Source: Engraulis encrasicolus (lineage: Eukaryota; Chordata; Actinopteri; Clupeiformes; Engraulidae). Taken from it: DNA of 64,000 bases. Below the pieces are notes generated by a model. That model had not been told where the DNA came from and searched no databases. It worked only from the letters and a program-made list of their open reading frames with translations. The position numbers were made by a program, and so were the translations under genes. Below, in pieces: positions 1-12,342 of this stretch (position 1 is the stretch's first letter; the number at the start of each line of letters is the position of its first letter). Location of the stretch: assembly GCF_034702125.1 (NCBI RefSeq), contig NC_085865.1:23791567-23855566 (forward strand). The letters are read 5' to 3'.

Positions 1-149
1 CCTTGTCTTTTTTTTCTTTTTGATTTCTCGTTTCACCTTTTTCTTTCTCTTACGCCCTCTTTCTCTCTCTTGCTCTCCCTATTTTTCTGTTCTATCTCTT
101 TTTCACCTGTTTCTTCCTTTTGTTGTGCTTTTCATTCCCTCTCTTTTTG

Positions 150-204
<55 letters not shown>

Positions 205-235
205 CTGGTCTCTCTCTGTCTCTCTGGTCTCTGGT
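1..235. repeat. Pyrimidine-rich tract with (TC)n
   Basis: Almost pure T/C sequence containing an uninterrupted TC array at about 152-200. It is followed by a CAG that could act as a splice acceptor for the next block. The Ser/Leu-rich open frames here are translations of the repeat and are not genes. Confidence 0.9.
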
Positions 236-245
236 CATTGCCCAG

Positions 246-411
246 GTCCGATAGCAGAGGCGAAGGGCGGCTCGGGGACTCGTTTTGGGGCGTGTTCGGT
301 TAAGTCATCAGTCATGGCTCGGCCTCGCGGGAGGCGGCCTACAAGCTTGGATGAACAAGGCCAGCAGTGTCCGGGCCGAACCCGCCTCCGATGTTAACCG
401 CCTCTGACCCA
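246..411 (+). other. GC-rich exon-like block (weak)
   Basis: A CpG-rich island in otherwise AT-rich sequence. A long polypyrimidine tract ends in GCCCAG just upstream, and CCCAAG/GTGAGTGAG, a consensus donor, follows at 411/412. All three plus-strand frames contain a stop within the block, so if it is an exon it is non-coding (5' UTR or non-coding RNA) or holds a start or stop codon. None of the peptides is one I recognise. The minus strand has no comparable splice signals. It could be chance juxtaposition of a CT repeat with a GC-rich patch. Confidence 0.25.
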
Positions 412-718
412 AGGTGAGTGAGAGCTGTAGGGGGTACTACTACACAGTAATGGGGAGATGAGGGGAAAGGGATTTAGAGGATATGAGGGGAAAGGGGGAC
501 GATAGAGGGCCATTGGCGATGATGGGATGTATTGTTTTTTGTTGCAGTGTTGTACTGATTTGCTTCATGTGGCCAGAGGGCTGTGGTTATTGTTTATACT
601 GTAGTAAATAGCCCAAGTGAATGCCCATCACCCCTGGAATGTCAGATAGAGCTGGTGGAGGTAGTGGGTGGTGGTGGTGGTGGTGGTGGTGATGGTGATT
701 CTGTTGTGGAGAGAGGCA
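412..718. other. Non-coding, contains (GGT)n
   Basis: Purine-rich G/A sequence followed by a GGT trinucleotide array at about 667-690. The poly-His and poly-Pro frames on the minus strand are shadows of that array. Confidence 0.6.
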
Positions 719-1068
719 CAATAAGTGAAAAGTGAAAGCCCATTGGGAAACTCCAACTCCCATTGTCATTGTGACACAGCACTCCACAGCACACAAGTGA
801 ACATTGCACACTGCACACAAGTGAACATTGCACACTGCACACAACGGAATTGCATTTATGCCTCACCCGTGCAAGGGGGCAGCCCTCAGTGGCGCCCCAT
901 GGGGAGCAGTGCGGTGGGACAGTACCATGCTCAGGGTACCTCAGTCATGGAGGAGGATGGGGGAGAGCACTGGTTGATTACTCCCCCCACCAACCTGGCG
1001 GGTCGGGAGTCGAACCGGCAACCTCTGGGATGCAAGTCTGACGCCCTAACCGCTCACCCATGACTGCC
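719..1068 (-). mobile_element. tRNA-derived SINE
   Basis: On the minus strand the sequence from 1068 begins with a tRNA-like head. It has an A-box-like TGGGTGAGCGG (1050-1060) and a B-box-like GGTTCGACTCC (1006-1016), correctly spaced for an RNA polymerase III promoter. The body continues to about 719 and contains two near-identical copies of a short unit ending in CACTGCACACAA (about 795-843). Head, body and tail order match tRNA-derived SINEs of teleosts. It is not a functional tRNA, because the acceptor stem does not pair. Confidence 0.75.
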
Positions 1069-2680
1069 TACAAAGTTAGCATTCTGCCGCTTTCACCACT
1101 AGGCCAGGCTCGCAGACTGGGTGGTGGATCTGGTGGAAGTGGCAGGCTCTTGGGAGTAGAGGTGGTGATGGAGGTGGTGGTACTGGGAATTCTGATGTGG
1201 AGAGGTAGTCTGGCGACGCCATCCTACTCCACCGACAGACTTTGGCTCTGCACATAGTCTGGCGAAACCCTCCTAGCTCTGTTCGCTCTCTGTTCAGCCT
1301 TAGCCAATCAGCAGACAGTTGAGAGTGGTGACGCAGAACTCATCTGCAAAGTCTGTTACTGACTGGTTAAGGTAACACTAGTCACACTTTTGTTTTGTTA
1401 TTTGTATACTTTTGCGACACTATATCGTAACAGTCATGCTAATAAAGCACAATATGAGTTTTTATTTGAATTCGGAACTCTCATGAATTGAAATGGTAGA
1501 GTAAGATCAGACCATCTCCCACCCTCCATGGAGATGGATTCCTCTTAGCTTTAGCCAGACTGTTTGATGGAGTCAACAGTCGGCTTCGGCCAGGTTAGTG
1601 GAGAGGTGCAGGAAGTGGGGTTGGGGTGGTGTTGATGGTGGTGGTAGTGGAAGGTAGTTGGCATTAGAAGTGGTGGTGGTGGTGGTATCAGTTGACGATG
1701 AAGGGATGGTGATAGAGTTGGATTGGGAGGTTAAATCCTGAATGATCTCCCTTTCCATTTAATTCCAAATAAAAGTTGATTCCGCTTGGAAAACATCATT
1801 TAAAGACTTCACAATTCAGAATTAGTTATTGTCAATTAAACTTTATTAAAGTTGGTAATAACTGTATTCGTCCTGCTTGAAAAACAATTGCGGTCGTTCC
1901 ACAGATGTTCATTGCAATGCAATGACGCAGGGCAGGAGGTATAGGCTATGAGACAGGGTTAGGGTGGTGCAGGTGGTGGTGGAAGTTAGTTGGACTAGAG
2001 GGTGGTGGTGGTAGTAGTGGTGGAGTTTATGGTGATGGTGTGGGATGGGGATAGGACATGGGTTGGGGCTATATTCTGGTAACAGTGACAGGTTGATGCG
2101 CTTTGGAGGAATTTCTGGAACAAACTGACAGACAGGAAGGCCAGGCGGTGGGCGAGACTAGACAAGACTACATGTACAAAGAAATCAAATCCATTGAACT
2201 ACATTGAGCACATACTGTAGGGAACACACCATGTGGGCAGGAGCAATGTGGGAAGAGAAGAAAAAAAATCCTTCACCTGTATTTTCTCTGAGGAAAAGCT
2301 GAAGTTTACCCAGATCGATTCCAGTATGACTTCATGCGTCTTTACTTAGCACTGTAGGTAAACGTGTATACAGACGCTTGCAGAGTGCGTGTAGGCTATG
2401 CATCTGTATGTACACAAACATCCTCCGACTTCGACAAACATTTGCACCAGCTCATAACACCACCCGCCCACACAGGATCCAGTAGCCTTGAAAGAATCTT
2501 GGAAGGAAAAACTGTCGGCCGTAATTGAGACACAAACACAAATTCATTCAGCCATGCTTCATTTAACGTAGCAAGAAAATGCACTGGTAGAATTTGCATG
2601 CTGAGGAGAAGGAAGAGAAGGAGGAGAAGCCTTAGCCGTCTTGTAAACACTATCTCCCGCTTCTCAGTAATGCTAGCTTG
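1069..2680. other. Non-coding, GGT-rich patches
   Basis: No credible gene. The motif TAGTCTGGCRA occurs twice about 49 bp apart (about 1206 and 1255), and GGT/GGTGGT-rich patches lie at about 1600-1700 and 1965-2045. An AATAAA at about 1440 has no gene in front of it. Confidence 0.55.
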
Positions 2681-3110
2681 CTAATCAAGGATCTCACATT
2701 TAATCAGTGAGAGATGTAGTGCTTTACAAAACAGTTATGGAGAAATTTTAATGAGGGTTCCTAATTAGCCAGTCGTGAAGTCATAATCACTCCTCAAACA
2801 AATTAAGCCATGGGTATTTTAGCAGTGTAATGTAGCACGACTGGCCGCACTTGGCCTCGATTCCTCTTTAAAAGGCTGTCTTCTTCAAAGCAGTGTCAGT
2901 TAGGAAGATTAGTGGCTCTAGTTATTTATTTATTATTTTTTGATATTCTTTTTTCTCGGCACAACAGAAAAATAACCGTAATCTCTCTGAGTTTTTCACC
3001 GTCTGGGCTTGGTTTAGCAGTGAGAGCAACATTTCATGGAAGGACTTTTCAGATGCTCTTTTCAGCACTGAATCGCCCCCTCCCCATTATCAGATTAGCC
3101 TTTCAAATGA
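2681..3110. other. Possible conserved non-coding element
   Basis: Unique, repeat-free sequence with several TAAT/ATTA homeodomain-core motifs and balanced composition, unlike the surrounding simple repeats. No open frame of interest. The suggestion of a regulatory element rests only on sequence texture. Confidence 0.2.
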
Positions 3111-4650
3111 GGCTTTTTTTTATTTGTACAAGCTCAGAAATCAGATGTGGTTGAGGTTTAGAGGAAGGGAAGCAGGGAGAACGGCAACCACAGTCAGATG
3201 TGGCAGAGCAGGGGGAGTTTGTGGTGTGTAGGTGGCGCGGAGACTGCCACTGATGCCAACATTCATAGGTTCATGCGCACGCTATGCTAAGACATGAGGA
3301 AACAAGGTAGATAGACAGAAGGGATGGAACACGGTGACAGCACATGAAGGCCTGTTCTTACTATTTGGAAAGAATTTCCCTCAATTTTGGATGTTTTTCG
3401 CAAACAAACAAACCAACTGCTCCTGCATTCAAATTGTGCTGTCGGTTGGTTTGTTGCTTGCACACAGTGACACATGACAAGGGAATGGATTTCATGTTAT
3501 CAGGCACAATCTGGAGGGGGAAAAAGCAACACGTTTGATTTAAAAGGAAAAAAATATATACTGTGTAGACCCTGCCCAGCATGCAGTGGGAGGCAACATC
3601 ACAGTTGCCGTGGCAGCACAGAGACCAGTCTGTGGCTGGATTGATGTTAGCACGCTAGCGTGTCAGCAAAGAGTCTCTCCTGGAGTGCTTGGCCGCTTTG
3701 TGCAGAAACTCTGGCCAGACGAGACTAGACTGGCTTTCATCGGCATGGTGTCGGCACTGGTGCTATTTCCACACTGGGCCACCACGGGGTGTTGCTGCTG
3801 CTTGCTGGCATGTTAGCGAACATAGCTGTGGTTTGGCACGGCAGGACGGGCCAAGGTTTGTCACACACAGGTTGTTTGTCAGCTGGTAGATGTCCTGATG
3901 GTGAGGAATGAGACTGGAGTTGTTTTCATTCTACTGCCTTTTCATTTCATTTTATTTTTCCGTGGCTAAAGCTGTAGTTGCTGGCAAACTTGCAACTCTT
4001 TGATCCCAAAAAAACAACCCTTTGACTATCAGCTCACCTCAATCTGAATTCTGTACCAATTGCATTCGTTTATTTTTTTCCATCGGGACTGGTTTTGCAG
4101 TGCAGACATTCTCTACTGTTCAAGCATTAACCAAGCACCATACCCTATGTCCAGAATGTCCAAAACACTGTTGGAGACATAATATATAGGTAAATCCCAC
4201 TGTAAAGCTGTCTGCTTTCTCAGATATCAATCAAATGCATAAATCTCAGATACTAAACCACAACGCTGTCATACACAGATGATGTAGGGTATTGATACAG
4301 ACGAGAGACACGTTTTCCCCTCTTATAAAAAAAGTAGAGTCTGCTCTCGACTGCCGTCAACAGCGCTGATGATAATCAACGTCTTGTCAATTAGGGGCAT
4401 AATTGCTGAGTCTGTGGCAGGAAGGTTAAATATTGATGATTGTCTAAGAGGGCCATCAGCGCCTATTGGCAGGCGGATGGAACAGATGGACAGCATTGTT
4501 TTAGCAGAGGAGCAGTGATGGACAGAGGTGGAGGAGAAGACAGGAGTGCAGAGAGGAAGAGGAAGAGAAGAGAAGAGGTGCCATAGGCAGAGTCCATACC
4601 TCGTCAGCACTCGATCGATACAAGCAGGCCCTTACTGTCTGTCTGTCCCT
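3111..4650. other. Non-coding unique sequence
   Basis: No gene or recognisable repeat. Short frames on both strands lack start context, splice logic or recognisable domains. Confidence 0.5.
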
Positions 4651-4653
4651 GGG

Positions 4654-4771
<118 letters not shown>

Positions 4772-4876
4772 TGGGGGGGGTGTTTTGTGCTTATGTCTCT
4801 GTGTAAGTGTGAGTGTAAGTATGAGAGTGGGTTTATGTGTGTGCGTGTGTGTGTGCGTGCGTGTGTGAGTGAGTGA

Positions 4877-4880
<4 letters not shown>

Positions 4881-4961
<81 letters not shown>
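4881..4961. repeat. (GT)n microsatellite
   Basis: A second GT array, preceded by (GTGA)n at about 4866-4880 and followed by GA repeats. Together with the previous array it makes about 300 bp of nearly continuous alternating purine-pyrimidine DNA. Confidence 0.97.
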
Positions 4962-4974
<13 letters not shown>

Positions 4975-4989
4975 TGAGAGAGTCCTTTA

Positions 4990-5620
4990 GGAAGTAGGGG
5001 GTTTGAGAAATGCGGTTGCTGCTCAGTCTGTGAATGCCAGGTGAAAAATCCCTAAAAAGAAACCTACATTTTAAACCCCTTCACAGTAAAGTTTGGATAA
5101 TCTTTGACCTTTTTTTATCAATTTAATGCTATTATAGAGAAAATATTGTTTAAAAATAAAGCATTAAACTGGTCTTGTAGTTAATTGACTGTAATTTTCA
5201 AGCAATATGGCTGCCGTGTTCTTTTGTTGTGTACAGTTTGAATGTTTTCCGTGTCGCCTTTAAAGAGGCACCTTTAGCCAACCTGTGGTGTCAACGTATG
5301 ATAATTAGCCCTTGGAGATCACTGCACTGGCTTTTATTGTGATGTTTTATTCATAATACATTGCCTGAAAACTAGACTCTGCCATTAGTGGCAAAACCCC
5401 AATAAAGGTGAAATTGTGACGAGGTCTCGAATAATTTAACACCTAAGATTCCTTCCATTTATATTCAAATGAGCCTCTGCTGGCATTCTCTTCAGATGCT
5501 TTTGTGCAAAGGCTTGTTGTCATTTCACAATAATGCCCCAAAGTGCATCTTGGGTGCGAAGCATATAAATCTTCCATCACTATTGGCATGTTTGATTGTG
5601 AGATATTATAAATAAATCGA
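4990..5620. other. Possible conserved non-coding element
   Basis: Repeat-free AT-rich block with multiple ATTA/TAAT and AATAAA motifs and no open frame of note. A degenerate GT-rich patch (about 5622-5715) follows. Conservation is inferred from texture only. Confidence 0.2.
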
Positions 5621-6205
5621 GGTGTGTGTGTGTGTGTGCCCATGTGTGCGCGCGTCCGTGCATGCGTGCATGTGTGTGTTTGTGTGTGCGCATGCGTTTG
5701 CATTTGTGTGTATGTGTATATTGCTGTATCCTGTTTTTTATGAAGAGAGCTTCCCCTAAAGAAACGAAGGAATGCTAGTCTGATGTTCCACCCTGCTCAG
5801 CCAACCAATCCCTCCCTCTCTCTCCTATCCTCTCCCCTGCTTGTCTTTATTATTTGGGCCACCATACCTCCCTGGGGAAGGCAGGCAGGGGAAGAGAGGA
5901 AGAGAGGGACACACAGAGAGACGTGCATGAATAAGTAACTTTCACTTCACCTTGGGAGTGTGGATACTTGGCCTGAGCCTTTTTGGTTGTTGTTTAGCCA
6001 AACAAAGGCCACTGTGCTGTCGATCTGTCCTACCCACTGAGCTGTGATAGAAAACACCCATTGGCCAGAGGTTAGGGGATGGGTTAGGGCTGTTATCCTG
6101 TTATAGCTGTTAGCTTTTATACTGTAGCTCATTTCGACATAAGGTAATGAAATAACCGCTTTCATTACAGAACCTTACATGAACTTAATGTTCAAAAAGA
6201 GATTG

Positions 6206-6412
6206 GATGTGCGCAGTGGTGTAGTCTACTTTTTTATGGTGGGTATACTGTATATTTGAGATTTTTTTGAAGTGGGTATACTGTATATATTTGTGCTATT
6301 CAAAACAATGGATCAATCAATTTTAGGTGGGTATACTGAAATCCCTGAAATTTAGAAGAGGGTATGCTCCGTAATACCCGCACTCTACGTAGACTACACC
6401 ACTGGATGTGCG
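6206..6412. mobile_element. hAT-type MITE (191 bp) with perfect ends
   Basis: Element 6214-6404 has perfect 16-bp terminal inverted repeats, CAGTGGTGTAGTCTAC at both ends. It is flanked by a perfect 8-bp target duplication GATGTGCG (6206-6213 and 6405-6412). An 8-bp duplication with CAGNG ends is the hAT hallmark. The interior contains three GTGGGTATACTG-like motifs and no coding capacity, so it is non-autonomous. Confidence 0.9.
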
Positions 6413-7740
6413 TGAGATTGGACTTGAGCTCATTTAGCCGTAGCAGAACATATCGACAGAATAAAACACGATAACTCCCCATTTTATATCTCCTTGATTT
6501 GCACCGCAATGCTAGCTACCACGCTGCCATGCGTTTGAAAATCGGGTGTTAGAAAACGACAATGGGTAGTGCTGACGGCTATGGCGGCCTTCCGTGATGC
6601 TGCAGCCAGTGACGCTCACCGAAAGTGCTGTGCTGGATTAGCAGCGGCGGCAACAGGTGTAGCCTCCCTGCTGATTGCAGCTGCTTTGTGACACAACCAA
6701 TCGCCGTGATTGATTGGGTCGTTGGGGTGCTCGCCGGGAAGGCTGATTGGCATGTTAATGGCAGTCCGGGCCGGGCCAAGCAGGAAGAAACTAGCCAAGT
6801 CAGGTCAACGGCTCATGACAGTTAGCTGACGGTCCAGATTGTTGCCCTGGTTGCCATGTCGGTTCTTTTCTCTGTGTGTCTGACTCTGTCGTGCAATGCT
6901 TTCAATTGCCTCCTTCTCTGCTGTTTCTCTCTCTGTTTTTTGCTCTCTCTCTCTCTTTCACTGGTGTTATAAATGCTCAACAAGAAACAACACATCAACC
7001 CCAATCAAGCCTCAATGAAACTCCATAAGCCTATGGCTTTCTTTTCTTCCCGGTCTCCCGGACGTGTTGACTTTGAGCGTCTAAAAATCTTCAAATGTTG
7101 CAGAGTAGACACGCTATTTACTCAAAGGAGTATGGAGATTGAGGGCAGCATATTTTCTCATGATTCACAGAGTGGTCAATTAGATGGTTAAATGATCCAT
7201 CTGAAAGGAAGATAAATGCACGGGACAGTATCGAAGACAAATAAATAAAAAACCCATCCATCAACGGTGGCTGTCTCTCGCAAGGCAAGGTAATTGCATT
7301 AGCCTCTGCGTTTCCTCGTCAACCCAAGGGTTGTGAATCCTACCTTGTAGAATAATAAATCAAGGAGGAGTGAGTTTGTCAGGTGTGTTTTTTTTTCTCC
7401 CTCCTTCTCTCCTGTTATCCACAGGTTTGGGCCGCAGCGGTTTGTGCATCCTCGGAAGGGTCCTGAGCTACCCCTGAGCACCTGAGCATGACAGGAACAG
7501 CTGCTTCTCTTCCCTCTTCTTTTTCCCTTGTACCCCCCCCCCCCTCTCTCTCTCTCTCTTTCTTTCTCCTCCCTCGGCTCGTCGTCTTTTCTTTGTCCTT
7601 GACGGCTAAGTAACTGCAGAGGACTTCCTCTTGTCCAGCCAAGTGCAGTAACCACGGTAACTGCAGAGTGAAGTTGGCTATGCTGAGGAAGGCTCAGTTA
7701 TGGAGATTTGTTTATTAGGCCTTCCAGTGACTAGGCTACT
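6413..7740. other. Non-coding, moderately GC-rich
   Basis: No gene recognised. Contains pyrimidine tracts (about 6920-6960 and 7535-7565, including a run of about 12 C). No convincing splice-site pairs. Confidence 0.5.
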
Positions 7741-7751
7741 GTATTATCCCA

Positions 7752-8195
7752 CAGAGATGTGGACTTTTGACTTTTGACTTGGACTTGAGTCAGACTTGAA
7801 TTGCAAATCAATAACTTGAGACTTGACTTGACTCTGACTTGTACGTTATTCACTCAAGACTTGACTTGGATTTTGGTCAAATGATTTGCCCTTAACCAGT
7901 AGGCCTACTATTTTTTAGGAACTGTGGTCCCGTGGTCACGACTGAAAAAAGTGGGCATACATAGCAGTGTGGAGAGGTTATGAATTCATGACCAAAATGT
8001 AGTTGTCAAGATTGTGAGTAGAACACATGGTAGCTTGCTAAGGACTTGGTATAAAATTAGACTTAGACTTGGACTTGACTTTACTTTGGTACGTCTTGAA
8101 ATTGGACTTGGTCAAATGTGTCTTAACTTGTGACTGGACTGAGACTTGATTGGAAGGACTTGTGACTTACAGATTAGTGACTTGGTCCCATCTAT
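7752..8195. repeat. GACTTG-rich dispersed repeat
   Basis: The words GACTTG, GACTTGA and ACTTGGACTT recur dozens of times, clustered at 7755-7880 and 8040-8180 around a less repetitive centre (7890-8035). The ends CAGAGATGTGGACTT and the reverse of GGTCCCATCTATCTCC are imperfectly inverted, as in a hAT-like MITE, but I found no clear target duplication. Confidence 0.55.
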
Positions 8196-8914
8196 CTCCT
8201 AGTATCGCCTTTCTCAGGAGTATAAAAGTGAGTGCTCTCACCAGATGATTCACCTTGGATATTTGGTGTAATCTTAAGGTAAATTCTTCTAATAAAAAGC
8301 TCCACATTATCTGTATTAGCATGGTTTCACACAGGCCTTCTTAGGCGCAGGGCTTATTTGTAATCTCCAGTCCCAGAAATCCATTGTTATTCTGACTTGC
8401 ACTCTGCCACTGTCTTTCTTCAGGAAAGTAAAGTGCAATAACATCTCCATTTGTTGTGGTGGTTTGCTTGTAATTAGAAGATAAAAAAACTGTATTTCAT
8501 CATCAGGAATATCATTCAAAGTCTGTTTGATGGGTGTTAATTCAATATACATGTTACCTGGGGCAACATTGCAAGAGATTGGCTTGTGATAAACTATGCT
8601 CCCTAAATGCCTATACAGAGGAATGATGGCGCATTCAACACCAATAGACCGTGGGAATATTTACTTTCAGCTTCATGGCTGGTCTTAATAATGAATGGGG
8701 AGAACTACACGGGAAAGAGACCTGTGGATGTTTAATTGAATGCATGGTTACATTACTGAATAGACCAGTGAGCCTCTCTTCCTTCCTGCCTCTCCTGTCA
8801 GATACTGCACTGTTTCCTTCATTAATTCACTTAATATATTCTGTCGTTTTATTGTTATCGACAAGTCATTAATTGGATATGCTCCCAATAATCATTTTCT
8901 GTTTGTCACATGTG

Positions 8915-9042
<128 letters not shown>

Positions 9043-9305
9043 AACTGTTATACCAGCATTTCCATAGACCATAGTGCATCAGATGGACTGAATAAATAAC
9101 CTTTTTATTTTCCAAAATTTCAGTGGTAAGCTGGCTACCCATACAGAAAACCACAAAAACCACCAGAGTGTACACTTCAGCAAATAAAAGTAGTCTGCTG
9201 GTTGTCCTTGATAAGAGAAAGAAAAGAATTCAAGTACTCTATTTAGGCCTACCTATTGAATATGTCTCTTACAGTAACCACATCAGCACAATGTCAAAAC
9301 ACGAG

Positions 9306-9406
<101 letters not shown>

Positions 9407-9849
9407 TCTCAGCTAAAAGTGATCATAGAACCCCATGTTACTGTATGGATCATGCAGCTTTCGCAGTACACTCATGTCCTCTCACTGGTCATTTACGCAC
9501 CGAAGTGTGTGAAATTAGCCTGAATTGATCCTGCTACTGCTTGCTAAATGGTCTTTGGATCAAGAAGGAAAACTAATCTTCTCATGTTGTCCAGATGACG
9601 ATAACCCTCATTGATCATTCTAAACAGGCGTTTTGTGACCATCGACCACTTCCGAACCCAGACAGGGAGCGGATTTGACATCTCTCTTACCTCTTATCAT
9701 TGCAGCCTGTTTTCTCCACTGCCAGTGCAGCTTTACCTTGCAGATCAGCCGGCCGAGGGGTGGGGGTGGGGCTAAAGGTGTCATCTGTCCTGGGCCCAGG
9801 AAGAAGAGGCGACCCAGACTGGATTCCTTATTACATTGTACTGTGTATG

Positions 9850-10036
9850 TCTTTTTCAAAACATCTTTTTGGGGCATTTTCAGCATTTATTACGATAGCT
9901 CAGTGAAGAGGTGGATAGGAAATGAGTGAGAGAGAGAGACGGGGTAGGAATCGGGAAATGACCTCGGGTCGGATGCGAACCCGGGTCCCCGGTGTGACCG
10001 TGCAGTGCCCTACCGTTTGAGCCACGGCAGGCCCCC
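9850..10036 (-). mobile_element. tRNA-derived SINE
   Basis: Minus-strand tRNA-like head: A-box-like TGGCTCAAACGGTAGGG (10008-10024) and B-box-like GGTTCGCATCC (9971-9981). A body follows with CGAGGTCATTTCCCGATTCC and a (TC)-rich segment, then a tail toward 9850. The same body motif occurs at 62971-63136, so this is a repeated family. It sits beside or within a copy of dispersed family B (see 10056-10108). Confidence 0.8.
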
Positions 10037-10055
10037 ATTGCATGTCTTATGCATG

Positions 10056-10108
10056 CCTTTCAGACAACTTTGTCCCGGGCCCAGCCAAAGCTATAAGCGA
10101 CCCTGTGG
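10056..10108 (+). repeat. Dispersed repeat family B, copy 1
   Basis: Shares a core of the form CTTTCAGAYRACTTTGTCC, then GGGCCCAG, CAAAGCT and AGCGRCCCTG with 11071-11112 (minus), 23946-24000 (plus) and 59926-59971 (minus). Another CTGGGCCCAG piece lies at about 9790. Class unknown, no coding capacity. Confidence 0.6.
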
Positions 10109-11070
10109 ATAAGCAGAGTTTCACATGAGGACGTTAAAAAAATTGAACTAAATAATCCCCCTTACCCTCCTCATCTTTCGCAGAAGATGAGGGATGGGGG
10201 TAGAAATGGCATTTTCTGCCAGCAGCAGATTGGCGTCCATAAGACTGGCCATGGGGTACGAGTGTAATTAACCCACTAACTCTCCACGGGATCACTTTTA
10301 GCACCTCGGAACCGTTGCGCAGACCCCGTGCAGTCTGCGGCATTTTCTGCCGCGTCGGAAGAGATGGTGGAGCCGGTAATTAAAATCCGAAACGAGCGTC
10401 GGCACTGTAATGTATCCCACCTGAGCACATAAACATTTCCCTTCCTTTCCTTCAGTCACCTTGACATGTCCACACGGCCAGCACAGCACAGCACACAGAG
10501 CTAAAAAAAAGTCCTAAGTAGCTTAACTAACTTTGCCGGACTACGAAATAAAACCAAGTCTGCAGTGGAGTTCCAAATGTGTTAAAGCAAGAGTAAGCTG
10601 ATTTCATTATGTGGTCTTCCTTCAATATGGTAGCAGAGAGATGGCCGCCCACTCCTCCAACCTAAGTGTGGCTGTAAAGCTAAATTTACAAGTGTTGTTC
10701 ACGCTGCTACAAGTTTTCAATCAAGGACAGCAGTTTTGGAAACTTAAAAAAAAACTCAATGTTGCTTCTTCATGTCATGTTGACTCCATCTTGCCAGAGT
10801 GGTTTACACTACCAAAGGGTGCAATTAGTCGTACCAGCCCTTTAAAACAAAAATGTCAGTTTTACAACACGACCACCATTTGGCTGCATTATAGGTGTAA
10901 TCCGGACCCGTTATTAATGAGCTTTGGCATAATTTCCCTCCCAGCCTGACAGTTTGCAGCGTCTCATGGGTCGGGATAACAAGGGGGAAGGGCAGACGAA
11001 TGAGGAAAGTCTGAATGTTGGTGTCTTATCATCACCAGCGCTGTACATTACAGTAGTGTTCTCAGAGACA
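10109..11070. other. Non-coding unique sequence
   Basis: No repeat or gene recognised. The open frames here have no recognisable domain. Confidence 0.5.
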
Positions 11071-11112
11071 CTGTCAGCTTTGGCCAGGCCTAGGACAAAG
11101 TCTTCTGAAATG
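11071..11112 (-). repeat. Dispersed repeat family B, copy 2
   Basis: Reverse-orientation copy containing AGCTTTGGCCAGGCCTAGGA and CAAAGTCTTCTGAAA, matching the 59926-59971 copy closely. Confidence 0.6.
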
Positions 11113-11129
11113 GCCGACCCAATGTAACC

Positions 11130-11225
11130 AGACGTATTACTTCACTGCTCGGCCTCCTCTGGGCCCCGAACTCGCCACCACGTAAATGGGAGTCACAGCA
11201 CGATACCGCTGGACTAAAGGACCAG
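11130..11225 (-). mobile_element. tRNA-like SINE fragment
   Basis: On the minus strand an A-box-like TAGTCCAGCGGTATCG (11201-11216) is followed by a B-box-like GCGAGTTCGGGGCCC (11161-11175) at tRNA spacing. The sequence TGTAACCNGACRTATTAC appears on both sides (about 11126 and 11363), so the surroundings are themselves duplicated. It may be a SINE head or a tRNA pseudogene. Confidence 0.45.
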
Positions 11226-11249
11226 TCCTATAGCCCAGCGCTACCGATA

Positions 11250-11445
11250 CTGTATGAGGCTTCGGGAGGGAGGTTTACTAACGTTCCACGCCACACTCTG
11301 CTAGTTGGCCTCCGTTACACTCAGCCCCCTAAACCTCATTCCCATCCGTGTCATGGCACCAGTGTAACCCGACATATTACCTCCGAACGCTACTGTATGA
11401 GGCGTCGGGACTCGGGAGGGAGGTTTACTAATGTTCCACGCCACA

Positions 11446-11488
<43 letters not shown>

Positions 11489-11510
11489 TGGCCTCCATTA
11501 TAACAATAGA
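11250..11510. repeat. Direct duplication with a new (CA)n array in one copy
   Basis: About 75 bp starting ACTGTATGAGGC at 11250 recurs at 11391, including AGGGAGGTTTACTAA and GTTCCACGCCACACTC. In copy 1 the next bases are TGCTAGTTGGCCTCC. In copy 2 a 38-bp CA array (11447-11484) intervenes before the same CTAGTTGGCCTCC. The array is therefore younger than the duplication or was lost from copy 1. Confidence 0.8.
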
Positions 11511-11569
11511 ATAGACGTAATGAGGACCCCCGTGGTCCATAAGCCTGGTTTTTTTTGCCCTATGTACTG

Positions 11570-12210
11570 TACGTATGTGTGCGTGTGTGCGCATGTGTGC
11601 CTGCGTACTTGCAGGTGTGTGTGTGTGTGTGTCTGTGTCTGTGTGTCTGTGTGTGTGTATGCATTGTGTGAATTGTAAGGCCCTGTCTGAGGGCATATAG
11701 TGGCGGGTAGCTTCACAGAGCCAGTAGCTCAGGCGTACCTACAGTACAAAGATGCACTCCACTCCACTCCACTCATGACTCACTGATGACACTCACACAC
11801 TCTCTTTCACACACATAATGATCACACAGACACACACACACAGACACACGCAACCTGACACAGACAACAACATCACCTTGCACACAAACACACACGCAGC
11901 AGGCCTTCTTGGCTCTGCGTGTGTGCACTGGATCATTGGCTGCGGCGTGCGTAACACCCGTGGCTCATTGGCTCCGCCGTAACGGTCACGATCGCCAGCG
12001 ATGAGTCAGAGCGGCGCGGCAGCCACATTTGTTTACTCTCACTCTGATTTCACCACAGCGCTCACGCCGAGACGCCAATGTCAGTCACAGCAACACGGAC
12101 ATGGACACGTCGTCCGCAAATGCACACACACAGACACACACACACATGTACACTCGCTCCGTGTTTTTTGTATATCTCACTTTTTTAATCTTTATCTCCC
12201 TCTCTCTCAC
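11570..12210. other. GT/CA-rich non-coding stretch
   Basis: Interrupted GT (11570-11660) and CA (11790-11900, 12120-12150) tracts around a CpG-containing unique patch at about 11920-12110. Frames through it are repeat translations. Confidence 0.6.
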
Positions 12211-12212
12211 GT

Positions 12213-12332
<120 letters not shown>

Positions 12333-12342
12333 TCTCTTGAGA

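Noticed and set aside
1000..1068. Functional tRNA gene on the minus strand
   Set aside because: A and B boxes are present but the acceptor and anticodon arms do not fold; it is a SINE head. The same applies to 9971-10036 and 11161-11216.
1435..1450. AATAAA polyadenylation signal
   Set aside because: No gene or exon in front of it; such words are expected by chance in AT-rich DNA.
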